Shown here: positions 34,634 to 43,250 of the stretch, piece after piece | Layout: each line of letters begins with the position of its first letter | How positions within the stretch are numbered: position 1 is the first letter of the stretch | Assembly: GCF_001676725.1 (NCBI RefSeq) | Contig: NZ_CP016172.1 | Span: 1,116,001 to 1,180,000, forward strand | Length of the DNA stretch: 64,000 nucleotides | Direction: 5' to 3' | Origin: Bordetella flabilis | GTDB lineage: Bacteria > Pseudomonadota > Gammaproteobacteria > Burkholderiales > Burkholderiaceae_B | Notes under the pieces: model-generated | What the model was told of the DNA's origin: nothing | The model's database searches: none | Seen by the model: the letters and a program-made list of their open reading frames with translations, nothing else | Program-made: the position numbers and the translations under genes

Positions 34634-35626
34634 ATGAACCTCAATACCTTGCCCCGGCTGGCGCGCCGCGCCGGCCGCTGGTTTGCGGCGGCCGTCATGG
34701 CCACCGCGACGGCCGCCGCGGCCGCGGCATACCCCGAGCGCCCCATCACGCTGGTGGTGACCTATCCGCCCGGCGGTACCGTGGATGTCGTGGCGCGCCT
34801 GCTCGGGCCACGGCTGGCGGCCGTGCTGGGACAGCCGGTCATCATTGAAAACCGTGGCGGCGCGGGCGGCATGATAGGCGGCGCAGTCGTGGCCAAGGCC
34901 GCGCCGGACGGCTACACGCTGATGCTGGACGCGTCCAACCATGGGCAGAACCCGGCCTTGCACAGCAAGATGATGTTCGACACCTTGCGCGATTTCGCGC
35001 CGGTGTCGCTGCTGCTGCGCGTGCCCAACATACTGGTGGTGACGCCCTCGTATCCGGTCAAGACCGTGGCGGACCTGATCAAGCTGGGCCAGAAGACCGA
35101 TGGCGAAAAGGTGTACTTCGCATCGGCGGGCCCGGGCTCCGCGCAGCACCTGGCCGGCGCATTGTTCAACCTGCTGGCGCACACGGATCTGCAGCACGTT
35201 GCCTACAAGGGCGGCGGTCCGGCCATGGTCGACGTCATGGCCGGCCAGGTGCCCGTGATGTTCGCCAGCATGGCCTCCTCGTGGCCGCACGTGAAGGGCG
35301 GCAAGCTGCGCGCGATCGCGTCCGGCGGCGCGCAACGGTCCCCGGCCATGCCGGACCTGCCGACCATCGCGGAATCCGGTGTGCCGGGCTACGCCTCGTA
35401 CGAATGGAATGCCGTGTTCGCGCCGGCCGGCACGCCGACCGCCGTCACCGACAAGGTCTCCCAGGCGCTGGCCCAGGTGCTGAAGGACCCGCAGGTCGCC
35501 ACGCAACTGCAGGACATGGGCGCGGAGATCGTCGGCTCCACGCCCGCCGCGCTCGACACCTTCCGTCGCGCCGAAATCGACAAGTGGAAGAAGGTGGTTT
35601 CCGAGGCGCATCTGCAACTGGATTGA
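34634..35626 (+). CDS. Bug family tripartite tricarboxylate-type binding protein
   Basis: This 330-residue periplasmic protein is a Bug/TctC family receptor. It has a signal peptide with cleavage near AAAAA|YPERP, then the mature start YPERPITLVVTYPPGGTVDVVARLL, VIIENRGGAGGMIGG, AAPDGYTLM, and the C-terminal ADLPTIAESGVPGY-like block and GTPTAVTDKVSQAL. AAGGAG precedes the ATG. The gene follows the amidohydrolase. No TctA/TctB membrane partners are nearby, so transport would need components elsewhere or the protein acts only as a sensor. Confidence 0.94.
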   Translation: MNLNTLPRLARRAGRWFAAAVMATATAAAAAAYPERPITLVVTYPPGGTVDVVARLLGPRLAAVLGQPVIIENRGGAGGMIGGAVVAKAAPDGYTLMLDASNHGQNPALHSKMMFDTLRDFAPVSLLLRVPNILVVTPSYPVKTVADLIKLGQKTDGEKVYFASAGPGSAQHLAGALFNLLAHTDLQHVAYKGGGPAMVDVMAGQVPVMFASMASSWPHVKGGKLRAIASGGAQRSPAMPDLPTIAESGVPGYASYEWNAVFAPAGTPTAVTDKVSQALAQVLKDPQVATQLQDMGAEIVGSTPAALDTFRRAEIDKWKKVVSEAHLQLD

Positions 35627-35720
35627 CCTGCCCATGCGGCGGCCATCAGCAGGCCGCCGGGCTGCTGGCGAGCGGACAAGCGCGCGGCATGCTTAGCGTC
35701 CGCGCGCCCGGCGCTGCGCC

Positions 35721-36608
35721 TCAGCCGGCCGCCTGGCGCACCAGCCATTCACGAAAGCAGGCGATCTTCGGCTCGTCCGAGCGGCCTTCCGGGCACACCA
35801 GGTGGTAGCCGCGCGGGCGCCGCAGCACCAGCGGATGCGGGGCCACCAGGCGGCCCTGCGCCAGGTCTTTCTCCAGATAGCGCAACTGTCCCAGCGCCAC
35901 GCCCAGGCCTTCGGTGGCGCACTGGTAGATGATGCTCAGGTCTTCGTAGTACATGTCGCCGAGCGCCAGCCCGCGCGTCGCGCCGGCCAGCCGGATCCAG
36001 TCGGGCCAGTGCTGCGGCCTGCGGTTCGAGTGCAGCAGCGGCAGGGCCAGCACGGCTTCGGTGGTACAGGGCGACGGCAGGCGCGCCGCCAGTTCGGGCG
36101 CCATCACCGGCGTCAGCGCGTCGCTGAACAGCAGGTCGTCGCGCAGCCCATCCCACGGGCCGTCGCCGTAGATGATCCCCATGTCGGCGTTCTCGCGCTT
36201 GAAGTCCACGCCTTCCACGCTGCTGGTCAGCCGCACGTTGATGTCGGGATGCGCGGCCTGGAAGGCCGGCAGCAGTGGAATCAGCCAGCGCACGAACAAG
36301 GTCGTATGGCCGCGGACCGTCAGCACCTGCTTGGCGCCCGTCGATACCACTTCACGCGTGGCGCGCGAGATCTGCGCGAAGGCGCCGGATAGCGCGGCGG
36401 CGTAGCTCGCGCCGCCGCGCGTCAGCCGCAGCCGCCGCCCGGCCCGCTCGAACAGGTCGAACCCCAGCCACTCTTCCAAGGCCTTGATCTGGTGGCTGAC
36501 GGCGCCTTGCGTGATGTGCAGCTCCTGCGCGGCCGCGCTGAAGCTCTGGTGGCGTGCCGCGCTTTCGAACACGCGCAAGGGATTGAGCGGAGGCAATTGG
36601 GGATTCAT
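35721..36608 (-). CDS. LysR-family regulator, GcvA-like
   Basis: The protein (295 residues from ATG 36608) begins MNPQLPPLNPLRVFESAARH, then SFSAAAQELHITQGAVSHQIKALEEWLG, the opening of the GcvA-like LysR branch, with DMGIIYGDGPWDGL and CPEGRSDEPKIACFREWL in the effector domain. In-frame ATGs at 36617 and 36626 would add three or six residues; none has a strong ribosome binding site. It is divergent from a Bug binding protein at 36918 across a region with a near-perfect 21-bp palindrome. Confidence 0.92.
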   Translation of the reverse strand: MNPQLPPLNPLRVFESAARHQSFSAAAQELHITQGAVSHQIKALEEWLGFDLFERAGRRLRLTRGGASYAAALSGAFAQISRATREVVSTGAKQVLTVRGHTTLFVRWLIPLLPAFQAAHPDINVRLTSSVEGVDFKRENADMGIIYGDGPWDGLRDDLLFSDALTPVMAPELAARLPSPCTTEAVLALPLLHSNRRPQHWPDWIRLAGATRGLALGDMYYEDLSIIYQCATEGLGVALGQLRYLEKDLAQGRLVAPHPLVLRRPRGYHLVCPEGRSDEPKIACFREWLVRQAAG

Positions 36609-36712
36609 GGCCTTCATGCACGGCATCGCGGCCCCGCGCTGTCGCGGGAAACCGCTCGGGCTTCCTGTCGCGGTCGTCCGCCGTGGTCTCTGCTATTAGG
36701 GTTATTCATGTG

Positions 36713-36733
36713 CCATTGAGAAATTCTCGATGG
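36713..36733. promoter_or_regulatory. 21-bp near-perfect palindrome, candidate LysR operator
   Basis: The sequence CCATTGAGAAATTCTCGATG plus one G reads the same on both strands at 18 of 21 positions, with mismatches only at the centre and at one symmetric pair. It sits between the divergent GcvA-like LysR gene and the Bug gene, with locally AT-rich flanks, so it is a strong candidate for the regulator's binding site. Confidence 0.5.
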
Positions 36734-36917
36734 CCCTGTCGGTGTGCCGCGCCTAACATCCATAAAACCGGCTCGCGCCATCATGGCCCGGCACGGCGTT
36801 TCGGACAAGGTCCGGATTGGTATTAGTTTTACTGCGTCTGGCCAGAGACCACGACGCGCGCCCCTCGGTCTTCGGCCGCGCGTCGCCTACATAAAACAAC
36901 ACAGGCGGGAGACACCC

Positions 36918-37892
36918 ATGACTTTCAAAGGACCGGGCCATTTCATGCTGGCATGCGCGCTGGCCTGCCTGGCTGCCCCGGCGTATGCCGCGGACACCTA
37001 TCCCGCCAAGCCCATACGCATCGTCGTCCCGGTGGCCGCGGGCGGCACCGTGGACCAGGTCGCGAGGCTGGTCGCCAAGGGCCTGTCGGAAGACCTGAAG
37101 CAATCGGTGATCGTGGAGAACAAGCCCGGCGCGAGCGGCCTGCTGGGCACGCGCGAGGTGGCGCGCGCCGCGCCGGATGGCTATACGCTGCTTGCCGTGG
37201 CCAACACCTTCGTGTCCGCGCCCGCCTTCGTCCCCAACGCCGACTACGATCCCCTGCGCGATTTCGAACCGGTCACCCAGACCTGCCAGATCCCCATGGT
37301 GCTGGTGGCGCATCCTTCCGTGCCGCAGCGGACCGTGAAAGACCTCATCGACCGCGCCCGCGCGCATCCCGGCGAGGTGTCGTTCGCGTCTTCCGGCGTG
37401 GGGTCCACGGGCTATATCGCCGCCGAGCTTTTCAGCCGCCAGGCCGGGATCAAGATGCTGGGCGTGTCGTACAAGGGCAACGCGCAGGCGATCACCGATC
37501 TGGTCGGCGGGCAGGTGATGGTGATGTTCGACCAGGTCAGCACATCGGGGCCCTACGTGCTGGCGGGCAAGCTGAACGCCTTGGGCGTCACCACGGCGTC
37601 GCGCTCCAGGATGCTGCCCGACGTGCCGACCATCGCGGAGTCCGGCCTGCCGGGCTTCGAGGACGACACCTTCAACGCCATCCTGGTCCCGGTGGGTACG
37701 CCCGCGCCCATCGTGGCCCGCCTGCACGAGGCCATCGCCAAGGTGCTGCAACGGCCCGAAGTCTCGGGTCAACTGGCCAAGCAGGGCATCGAGGTCAAGA
37801 CCAGCGCAAGCCCGGCCGCCTTTCGCGCCTATCTGCAGCGCGCCGCCGAAAAATATCGCGGCATCGCCGCCGTGGCGGAACCCCGCAGCTAG
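36918..37892 (+). CDS. Bug family tripartite tricarboxylate-type binding protein
   Basis: The 324-residue product is a Bug/TctC receptor with a signal peptide ending AAPAYA|ADTYP. The mature part begins YPAKPIRIVVPVAAGGTVDQVARLV and has VIVENKPGASGLLGTREVARA, AAPDGYTLLAVA, the DVPTIAESGLPGFEDDTFN block and a helical C-terminus. GGGAG lies before ATG 36918; a longer frame to 36744 runs through the operator region. A divergent LysR gene probably controls it, and no permease genes are adjacent. Confidence 0.94.
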   Translation: MTFKGPGHFMLACALACLAAPAYAADTYPAKPIRIVVPVAAGGTVDQVARLVAKGLSEDLKQSVIVENKPGASGLLGTREVARAAPDGYTLLAVANTFVSAPAFVPNADYDPLRDFEPVTQTCQIPMVLVAHPSVPQRTVKDLIDRARAHPGEVSFASSGVGSTGYIAAELFSRQAGIKMLGVSYKGNAQAITDLVGGQVMVMFDQVSTSGPYVLAGKLNALGVTTASRSRMLPDVPTIAESGLPGFEDDTFNAILVPVGTPAPIVARLHEAIAKVLQRPEVSGQLAKQGIEVKTSASPAAFRAYLQRAAEKYRGIAAVAEPRS

Positions 37893-37959
37893 CCGGGGCC
37901 GCGCAGCTAGGGTGGCTATGCCGGCGGTGCCGCAGCCGGGCAGGAAAGCGAAGTTCGAC

Positions 37960-39144
37960 TCAGGTCGGCGCTGATTCGGCGCGTTTCTCCCGGCCCGTTA
38001 TTCCGACGATGATGAGCAGCGCGCTGGCGATGGTGAAGCCCAGGCACACTGCTGCAATCGGCATAAGGCCCAGCGTCAGGTAATCCGCCACGCCCTGGGT
38101 CGCCACGGCCGCGAGGCAGAAGGCCATGAACATCATCAAGCCCGCGGCGCGGCCGGCGAGACGGCCCGGGACATCGAGGGCGCGCGTCATCGTGGCCGGC
38201 CCGCGCAGGCCCAGGGCGCCGCAAAATATCGACCAGCCCGCGATCAGGCCGGCCAGGGACCTAATGTCCAGCCATGCCAGCGCCAGGAAGCCGGCCGCGG
38301 CCACGACCTGCAGCGCGACACCGGCCATGATGATGCGATCCACGCCATACCGGTCCGCGCAGAATCCGCTGGAGGCCGCCATGAGTACGAAGGCGGAGAC
38401 GCCGAACGCCTGCAAGAGCGCGAACGTTGCCGGGCCCGCGCCCAGCCAGACCGCGACCACTTGCGGCGCACTCGCCACGAAGGATATGAGCGCGCCGAAG
38501 CAAAGCGCGTGGCCCAGCGCATAGCCGGCGTAGGCCCGATGGGCAAGCAACTCGACGTAGCCGCCGCGGGTGGGCGGCGCGGCCGCGCGCTGGTGGGGCG
38601 GTATTGCGCGCCAGGCCCACGGCCACACCACCACGAGCGCCGCCAGTACGATCCAGAAGCTGAATCTCCAGTCCGACCGCGTCAGCAACAGCGCTCCCGC
38701 GATCGGCGCGAGGGCGGGAACCATGCTTTCCGCGATGCCGAGCCACGATAGGGCCCTGACGGCTCGCGTGCCGTGGAACGCGCTTCGGAGGACGGTGGGA
38801 ACGACCACCATCGCCGCCCCGACGCCCAGCCCCTGGACGGCCCTGGCAACGATCAGCGCGGTCATTCCTGGCGCGAGCGCGCATGCCAAGCCGCCGAGCG
38901 CCTGGAGCAGCATGCCCGCGGCCAGCACGGCGCGGTGGCCGAACCGGTCCGAAGCGGCGCCCCAGAGCAATTGCGATATGGCAAGGCTGGCCGTGAAGGC
39001 GGTAAGCGTGGCCTGGGCAGAGGCGATGGTGCCGTTCAGCGCGGATGGCAGCCCGGGCAGGGCGGGCAGATAGAGGTCGGTCGCCAGCAGGCCGACGGCC
39101 GTCAAGCCCACCAGGGGCAGTGCGGTCCGGAGGGTAGTCCACAT
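37960..39144 (-). CDS. MFS multidrug exporter, Bcr/CflA-like
   Basis: This 394-residue integral membrane protein has about 12 hydrophobic helices and the drug-proton antiporter pattern of the Bcr/CflA group: LATDLYLPALPGLPSALN in the first loop, QLLWGAASDRFGHRAVL as motif A, ARAVQGLGVGAAMVV in helix 4, and GLRGPATMTRALD late. The start MWTTLRTAL at 39144 is chosen over 39195, which adds a charged non-family stretch. It is convergent to the Bug gene on the left (67-bp gap). The substrate is unknown. Confidence 0.9.
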   Translation of the reverse strand: MWTTLRTALPLVGLTAVGLLATDLYLPALPGLPSALNGTIASAQATLTAFTASLAISQLLWGAASDRFGHRAVLAAGMLLQALGGLACALAPGMTALIVARAVQGLGVGAAMVVVPTVLRSAFHGTRAVRALSWLGIAESMVPALAPIAGALLLTRSDWRFSFWIVLAALVVVWPWAWRAIPPHQRAAAPPTRGGYVELLAHRAYAGYALGHALCFGALISFVASAPQVVAVWLGAGPATFALLQAFGVSAFVLMAASSGFCADRYGVDRIIMAGVALQVVAAAGFLALAWLDIRSLAGLIAGWSIFCGALGLRGPATMTRALDVPGRLAGRAAGLMMFMAFCLAAVATQGVADYLTLGLMPIAAVCLGFTIASALLIIVGITGREKRAESAPT

Positions 39145-39345
39145 GAAGCGGCAGGTTCGGTGTGATGCGCGTGATGGGAACGATACGGCGAACACCGATT
39201 ATGCGGCATGCCGACCTTGCCACCGGCTTCAGCTACCTGCCAATAGCAGTGGCCGGTCAATATGCTGACTGCCGCCTCTGCACGTCGCGGTCCGGACTGC
39301 AGCGCAGGGACGCGCAAGCCATCCGCGTACAGGCCGCGGTGTGCG

Positions 39346-39389
39346 CCATGGCTTGCCGACCGCGCAATGCCGCTGTCGGCAAGCCATGG
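39346..39389. terminator. Strong hairpin after the Bug gene
   Basis: Arms 39346-39360 and 39375-39389 are perfect 15-bp complements (CCATGGCTTGCCGAC and its complement) around a 14-nt loop. It begins 32 bp after the stop of the leftward Bug gene and lies about 200 bp before the MFS gene. No T-run follows, so it may be a processing or weak termination signal. The 276-bp gap otherwise shows nothing recognisable. Confidence 0.45.
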
Positions 39390-39420
39390 CCGCGTCACGC
39401 AAAACGCGGGCGCGGCCCGT

Positions 39421-40413
39421 TCAATCCGCCGTGATGCCCGCCGACTTGATCACGCCCGACCACTTGTCCGATTCGGCCTGAAGGAAGTCTCCGAAAGCCT
39501 GCGGCGATTCCGGCTTGGTGCGCACGCCCATGCCTTCCAGGATTTTCTGCGCGTCCGGGTTCGTCAGCGCCTTGTTGATCTCGCTGTTCAAGCGGTCGAC
39601 GATTTCCTGCGGCGTGCCCTTGGGCGCCATGAATCCCCACCACACCGTCGCTTCGAAGTCGGGGTAGCCGGCTTCGGCCGCCGACGGCACATCGGGCAGC
39701 AGGGGCAACCGCTCCTTGCTGCCGACCACGATGGCGCGCAGGCGGCCCGACTTGAGTTGCGGCATGGCCTGCAGCGGATCGAGCAGCATGAAGTTCACGC
39801 GGCCCGCCGTCAGGTCCACCAACGCGGGGGCGCCACCCTTGTAGGGCACATGCAGCATGCCGACCTTGGCGACCGACTTCAGCAGTTCCGAACCCAGGTG
39901 CGCCGAGCTGCCCGGCCCGGCCGACGCATAGCTGATCCGGGATGGATCGCCCCTGGCCACGTCGATGATGTCCTTCAGCGACTTGGCCGGGGAATTCTCC
40001 GGCACCACCATGATCAGCGGCGCGGAGCCCACGTAGGCGACCGGCGCCAGCGATTTCAGTTCGGAGAAAGTCCGCTTGGGATACAGCCAGGCGTTGGTGG
40101 CCAGCCCGTTGGCGCCCAGCAGGATGGTGTAGCCGTCCGGCGCAGCCTTGGCGGCCGCTTCGTTGCCCACGCTGCCGTTGGCGCCGGACCGATTCTCGAC
40201 CACGATGGCCTGCTTCATCTGCTCGCCCAGGTGCTGTGCGACCAGGCGGCCCAGGATATCGACCGCGCCGCCGGGCGGGAACGGCACGACCATGCGGATC
40301 GGCTTGTCGGGATAGTTGGCCTGCGCCTGCGCCGCGCCCAGGGGCATCAGCGTCGTGGCGGCCAGGGCGGCGGCCAGCAGCCAGGTGGGCGTGCGGAATC
40401 GTGCGGCTTTCAT
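39421..40413 (-). CDS. Bug family tripartite tricarboxylate-type binding protein
   Basis: The 330-residue protein has a signal peptide ending GAAQAQA|NYPDKP and the Bug/TctC core: YPDKPIRMVVPFPPGGAVDILGRLV, IVVENRSGANGSVGNEAAAKA, AAPDGYTILLGANGL, and DVPSAAEAGYPDFEATVWWG. It lies 42 bp downstream of an amidohydrolase_2 gene and a LysR gene on the same strand, so the three form a small LysR-amidohydrolase-Bug cassette. A strong hairpin follows. Confidence 0.95.
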   Translation of the reverse strand: MKAARFRTPTWLLAAALAATTLMPLGAAQAQANYPDKPIRMVVPFPPGGAVDILGRLVAQHLGEQMKQAIVVENRSGANGSVGNEAAAKAAPDGYTILLGANGLATNAWLYPKRTFSELKSLAPVAYVGSAPLIMVVPENSPAKSLKDIIDVARGDPSRISYASAGPGSSAHLGSELLKSVAKVGMLHVPYKGGAPALVDLTAGRVNFMLLDPLQAMPQLKSGRLRAIVVGSKERLPLLPDVPSAAEAGYPDFEATVWWGFMAPKGTPQEIVDRLNSEINKALTNPDAQKILEGMGVRTKPESPQAFGDFLQAESDKWSGVIKSAGITAD

Positions 40414-40455
40414 GTCGGTCTCTCTTCGTTCTGGTGATTGAGGGGGCGGCTGGTG

Positions 40456-41340
40456 TCAGCGGGCATCATCGAAGGCGGATTCCGGCCAGCGCAGCGCCTG
40501 CGCCGCCGCCTTGCCCATGACCCATGCCCGGCTGTCGTCGTCGAGGAAATCCAGCGCGACGCGGAAATGGTCCACGCATTCCTGGTAGGTGCAGGGCAGG
40601 CGCGTGTAGTCGGAGCCCCACATGGTCCGCTGCGGACCGAAGGCGTCGAAGATGCGCTTGAGGAAAGGCGTCAGGTTGGCAAAGGGATAGGGCTCGTTGC
40701 TGTAGCAAGGGGCGGCAGACGCCTTCACGTGCACATTCGGATGGCGAGCCAGCGCCAGCAGTTCGTCCAGGTCCGCGAAGGCGGCTTCGTCGCGCAGATT
40801 GCTGCGGCGGGCCATGTGGTCGAGGATCAGCGTCAAGCCCGGGTGGCGTTGCGCCAGGCCGGGGATTTTATCGACATGGCCCGGCACGAACACCATCAAC
40901 GGAATGCCGTGCCGCTCGCAGTCGGCCCAGAACCAGTCCATGGCCCCCTGCTCCAGCCAGCCGCTCCACCTGGGCTTGTGAAAGGTCAGGCGTATGCCCA
41001 GCATATTGGGCTGGTCCAGCCATCGTTCCAACCGTTCGCGGGCGTCCGGCGCTTCGGGGTTGAAGCGGCCCATGATGGCCAGGCGGGCGGGATGGCGGGC
41101 AGCGGCTTCCAGCGCCGTCAGGTTGTTGTCGCCGACCGGCGAGGGCGGAACGATGATGGCGCGCTGCACGCCGGCCGCGTCCATGGTGGCCAGGAATTCC
41201 TCCGCGCCCAGCGGTTCTTCGCGGTGCGGCCGGGCGCCGTCCACGGCGACGAAGACTTTGCGCTCCACTTCCTCCGGGGGCCAGGGCCGGTCCGGCCGGT
41301 GGGCTTCCCACAAGTGGACCTGTGTATCCGTGATGAGCAC
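40456..41340 (-). CDS. Amidohydrolase_2 family hydrolase
   Basis: The 294-residue TIM-barrel enzyme starts at GTG 41340 with GGGAG upstream and has MLITDTQVHLWE, in which the usual HxH metal motif is replaced by QxH. It also shows MDAAGVQRAIIVPPSPVGDNN, IMGRFNPEAPD, LTLILDHMARRS, VHVKASAAPCYS and MWGSDYTRLPCTY. These place it in the group acting on lactones or amides of aromatic or carboxylic acids. The Gln is common in this subgroup. It shares a cassette with the LysR and Bug genes on either side. Confidence 0.87.
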   Translation of the reverse strand: MLITDTQVHLWEAHRPDRPWPPEEVERKVFVAVDGARPHREEPLGAEEFLATMDAAGVQRAIIVPPSPVGDNNLTALEAAARHPARLAIMGRFNPEAPDARERLERWLDQPNMLGIRLTFHKPRWSGWLEQGAMDWFWADCERHGIPLMVFVPGHVDKIPGLAQRHPGLTLILDHMARRSNLRDEAAFADLDELLALARHPNVHVKASAAPCYSNEPYPFANLTPFLKRIFDAFGPQRTMWGSDYTRLPCTYQECVDHFRVALDFLDDDSRAWVMGKAAAQALRWPESAFDDAR

Positions 41341-41429
41341 GTCCTGTCTCCCGTCTCGTCGATCGTATGTAAAAGTAACAACCGAGAACTATACGGAGGA
41401 GTGAGACAGAACGGAACGGCATTACTGAT

Positions 41430-42386
41430 CTAGCTGCTATTCCCGGAATGAATATCCCGCGCGGGCATCGACCTGCCGCGTGCCGCGCGCGCCAGCGCCT
41501 TCGGCACGAAGGCGGCGATCAGCGCGGCGGTCTCGCGGCCCAGGGCGGTGGCGGGTCGCTCGGCCGACGTCGCCAGCGCGAGCAGGCTCGTCATGCGCGG
41601 CGACACGATGCGGCGCGCGGTCAACTTGGCCGCGTCGGCGCCTATGAGCAAGGCGTTCTGCGTAACGATGGCGCGGCCATAGCCCTGCATGACCAGGTCG
41701 ACGATCGCCCCGACGGCGTCGATCTCCAGCGCGACTGAAATCTTCTTGCCGAGGTTGGCCAGTCGTGTCTCGACCAGCATGCGCAGCGGGTGCGGCCGGC
41801 TCGGGATGATCAGCGGGATGTCGGCCAGCGCCTTGACCGGTATCGACGGCCCGCTGGCGCTGCGCCGCGTGCCGCGCTGTTCGACGAGGAACAGCGGGTC
41901 CTCGCGCAGCGGCACGAATTCCAGGCCGGGCGAGGGGATGGGATCGTGCAGCACGGCCACGTCGATGCGCCCGGACAGCAGCCATTCGTGCAGATGGACG
42001 GTCAAGCCTTCCGTAATGGATAGCGTGGCCCGTGGAAAGGCCTGCTTGAACTCGGCAACGAAGGGTGCGGTGATAAGGCGGCCGATGGAATGCGGCAGGC
42101 CGACCACCACGCGGCCCACTGGCGAACCACGCGCGTCTTCGACTTCCTGGCGCGCGCGGTCGAACTGCAGCAGGATGCCGCGCCCGTGCGCCAGCAGGCG
42201 CTTGCCCGCCTCGGTCGGGCTGACACCGCGGCCGTTGCGGTAAAGCAATGTCTGGCGCAGCTCGATTTCCAGGCGCCGCACCTGGCGGCTGAGCGCGGGC
42301 TGCGCGACGTCCAGGATGGCTGCGGCCTTGGTGAAGCTGCCCAGTTCGGCGACGTGGACGAAGTATTCGAGCTGGCGTAGGTCCAT
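41430..42386 (-). CDS. LysR-family transcriptional regulator
   Basis: The 318-residue product begins MDLRQLEYFVHVAELGSFTKAA, then LDVAQPALSRQVRRLEIELRQ, a clear LysR winged helix. The effector domain has VVVGLPHSIGRLITAPFV, GRIDVAVLHDPIPSPGLEF and GYGRAIVTQNAL. GGAG precedes the ATG at 42386; the longer frame to 42464 is non-family. It lies 89 bp upstream of the amidohydrolase on the same strand and probably controls that cassette. Confidence 0.93.
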   Translation of the reverse strand: MDLRQLEYFVHVAELGSFTKAAAILDVAQPALSRQVRRLEIELRQTLLYRNGRGVSPTEAGKRLLAHGRGILLQFDRARQEVEDARGSPVGRVVVGLPHSIGRLITAPFVAEFKQAFPRATLSITEGLTVHLHEWLLSGRIDVAVLHDPIPSPGLEFVPLREDPLFLVEQRGTRRSASGPSIPVKALADIPLIIPSRPHPLRMLVETRLANLGKKISVALEIDAVGAIVDLVMQGYGRAIVTQNALLIGADAAKLTARRIVSPRMTSLLALATSAERPATALGRETAALIAAFVPKALARAARGRSMPARDIHSGNSS

Positions 42387-42569
42387 GCGTTTCTCCGGCG
42401 CGCCGCCGTGCGGGCGGCGGGCAAGGGCGACGATACAACATGCCGCGCGTGGGCCCGACGCCATGGGTATGCAGCGTGCTACGGTCCGCCGCGCCCGTGC
42501 CCAGGGCCCCGGCTTCGATCGCGTGCCGGCGCATCCGCCTGGTCCTTACCGTCCGAAGGAGATCCGCCG

Positions 42570-43178
42570 ATGAAATTCGACCAAAGTTATTTCGACGAGA
42601 TCTTTGCCAGGGAAGCCGATCCCTGGGGACTGGAACGCCACTTCTACGAAGCCCGCAAGCGAGCCGTGGTGCTGGCCGCCTTGCCGTCGGCCCGCTATGG
42701 AAGGGCGTTCGAGCCGGCGTGCGCAACGGGTGTCCTGACGCAGGCGCTGGCCGCTCGTTGCGATGAATTGCTGGCGGCGGATGTCAGCGAGGACGCCGTA
42801 ACGCGTGCGGCGCAACGGCTGCGCGGGTCGACGAACGTTGCCGTGCGTCGCCTGCAGGTACCGGCGCAATGGCCCGAGGGGCGTTTCGACCTGATGGTGT
42901 TCAGCGAGTTCCTCTACTACTTGTCCGCCGAGGACCGCGCGCAACTGGCGCTGCGGGCCAGGGAAACGAGCACGGAAGGGGGAACCCTGGTCGGGTGTCA
43001 TTGGAAGCGAAGGATCGACCCTGCGATTCCACTGGGTGACGCGCTGCACGAAGAACTGGCCACGGCCCTGGGCTGGCCCTGCCTGGTCCGCCACGAGGAA
43101 GAGGATTTCGTGGTCCATGTGTGGAGCCGGGACGGGCGGTCGGTGGCGCGGCGCGAAGGCATCGTGGCGGGCGGCTAG
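42570..43178 (+). CDS. NodS-like SAM-dependent methyltransferase
   Basis: The 202-residue protein resembles the NodS/SAM methyltransferase family: MKFDQSYFDEIFAREADPWGLERHFYEARKR at the start, the SAM-loop strand FEPACATGVLTQALAARCD, DVSEDAVTRAAQRL, and FDLMVFSEFLYYLS. GAAGGAGAT lies before the ATG at 42570. It is divergent from the LysR gene across 183 bp. The loop ACATG lacks the usual GxG spacing but fits the NodS branch, which methylates an amino group. The substrate here is not known, and no nodulation genes are nearby. Confidence 0.82.
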   Translation: MKFDQSYFDEIFAREADPWGLERHFYEARKRAVVLAALPSARYGRAFEPACATGVLTQALAARCDELLAADVSEDAVTRAAQRLRGSTNVAVRRLQVPAQWPEGRFDLMVFSEFLYYLSAEDRAQLALRARETSTEGGTLVGCHWKRRIDPAIPLGDALHEELATALGWPCLVRHEEEDFVVHVWSRDGRSVARREGIVAGG

Positions 43179-43250
43179 TCGCGGTCCATCCGCGGGGCCG
43201 CCCGGACGCGCGGCGGCCCCGCGGGACGGCCGCGGCCCTTGCCGTGCTGG

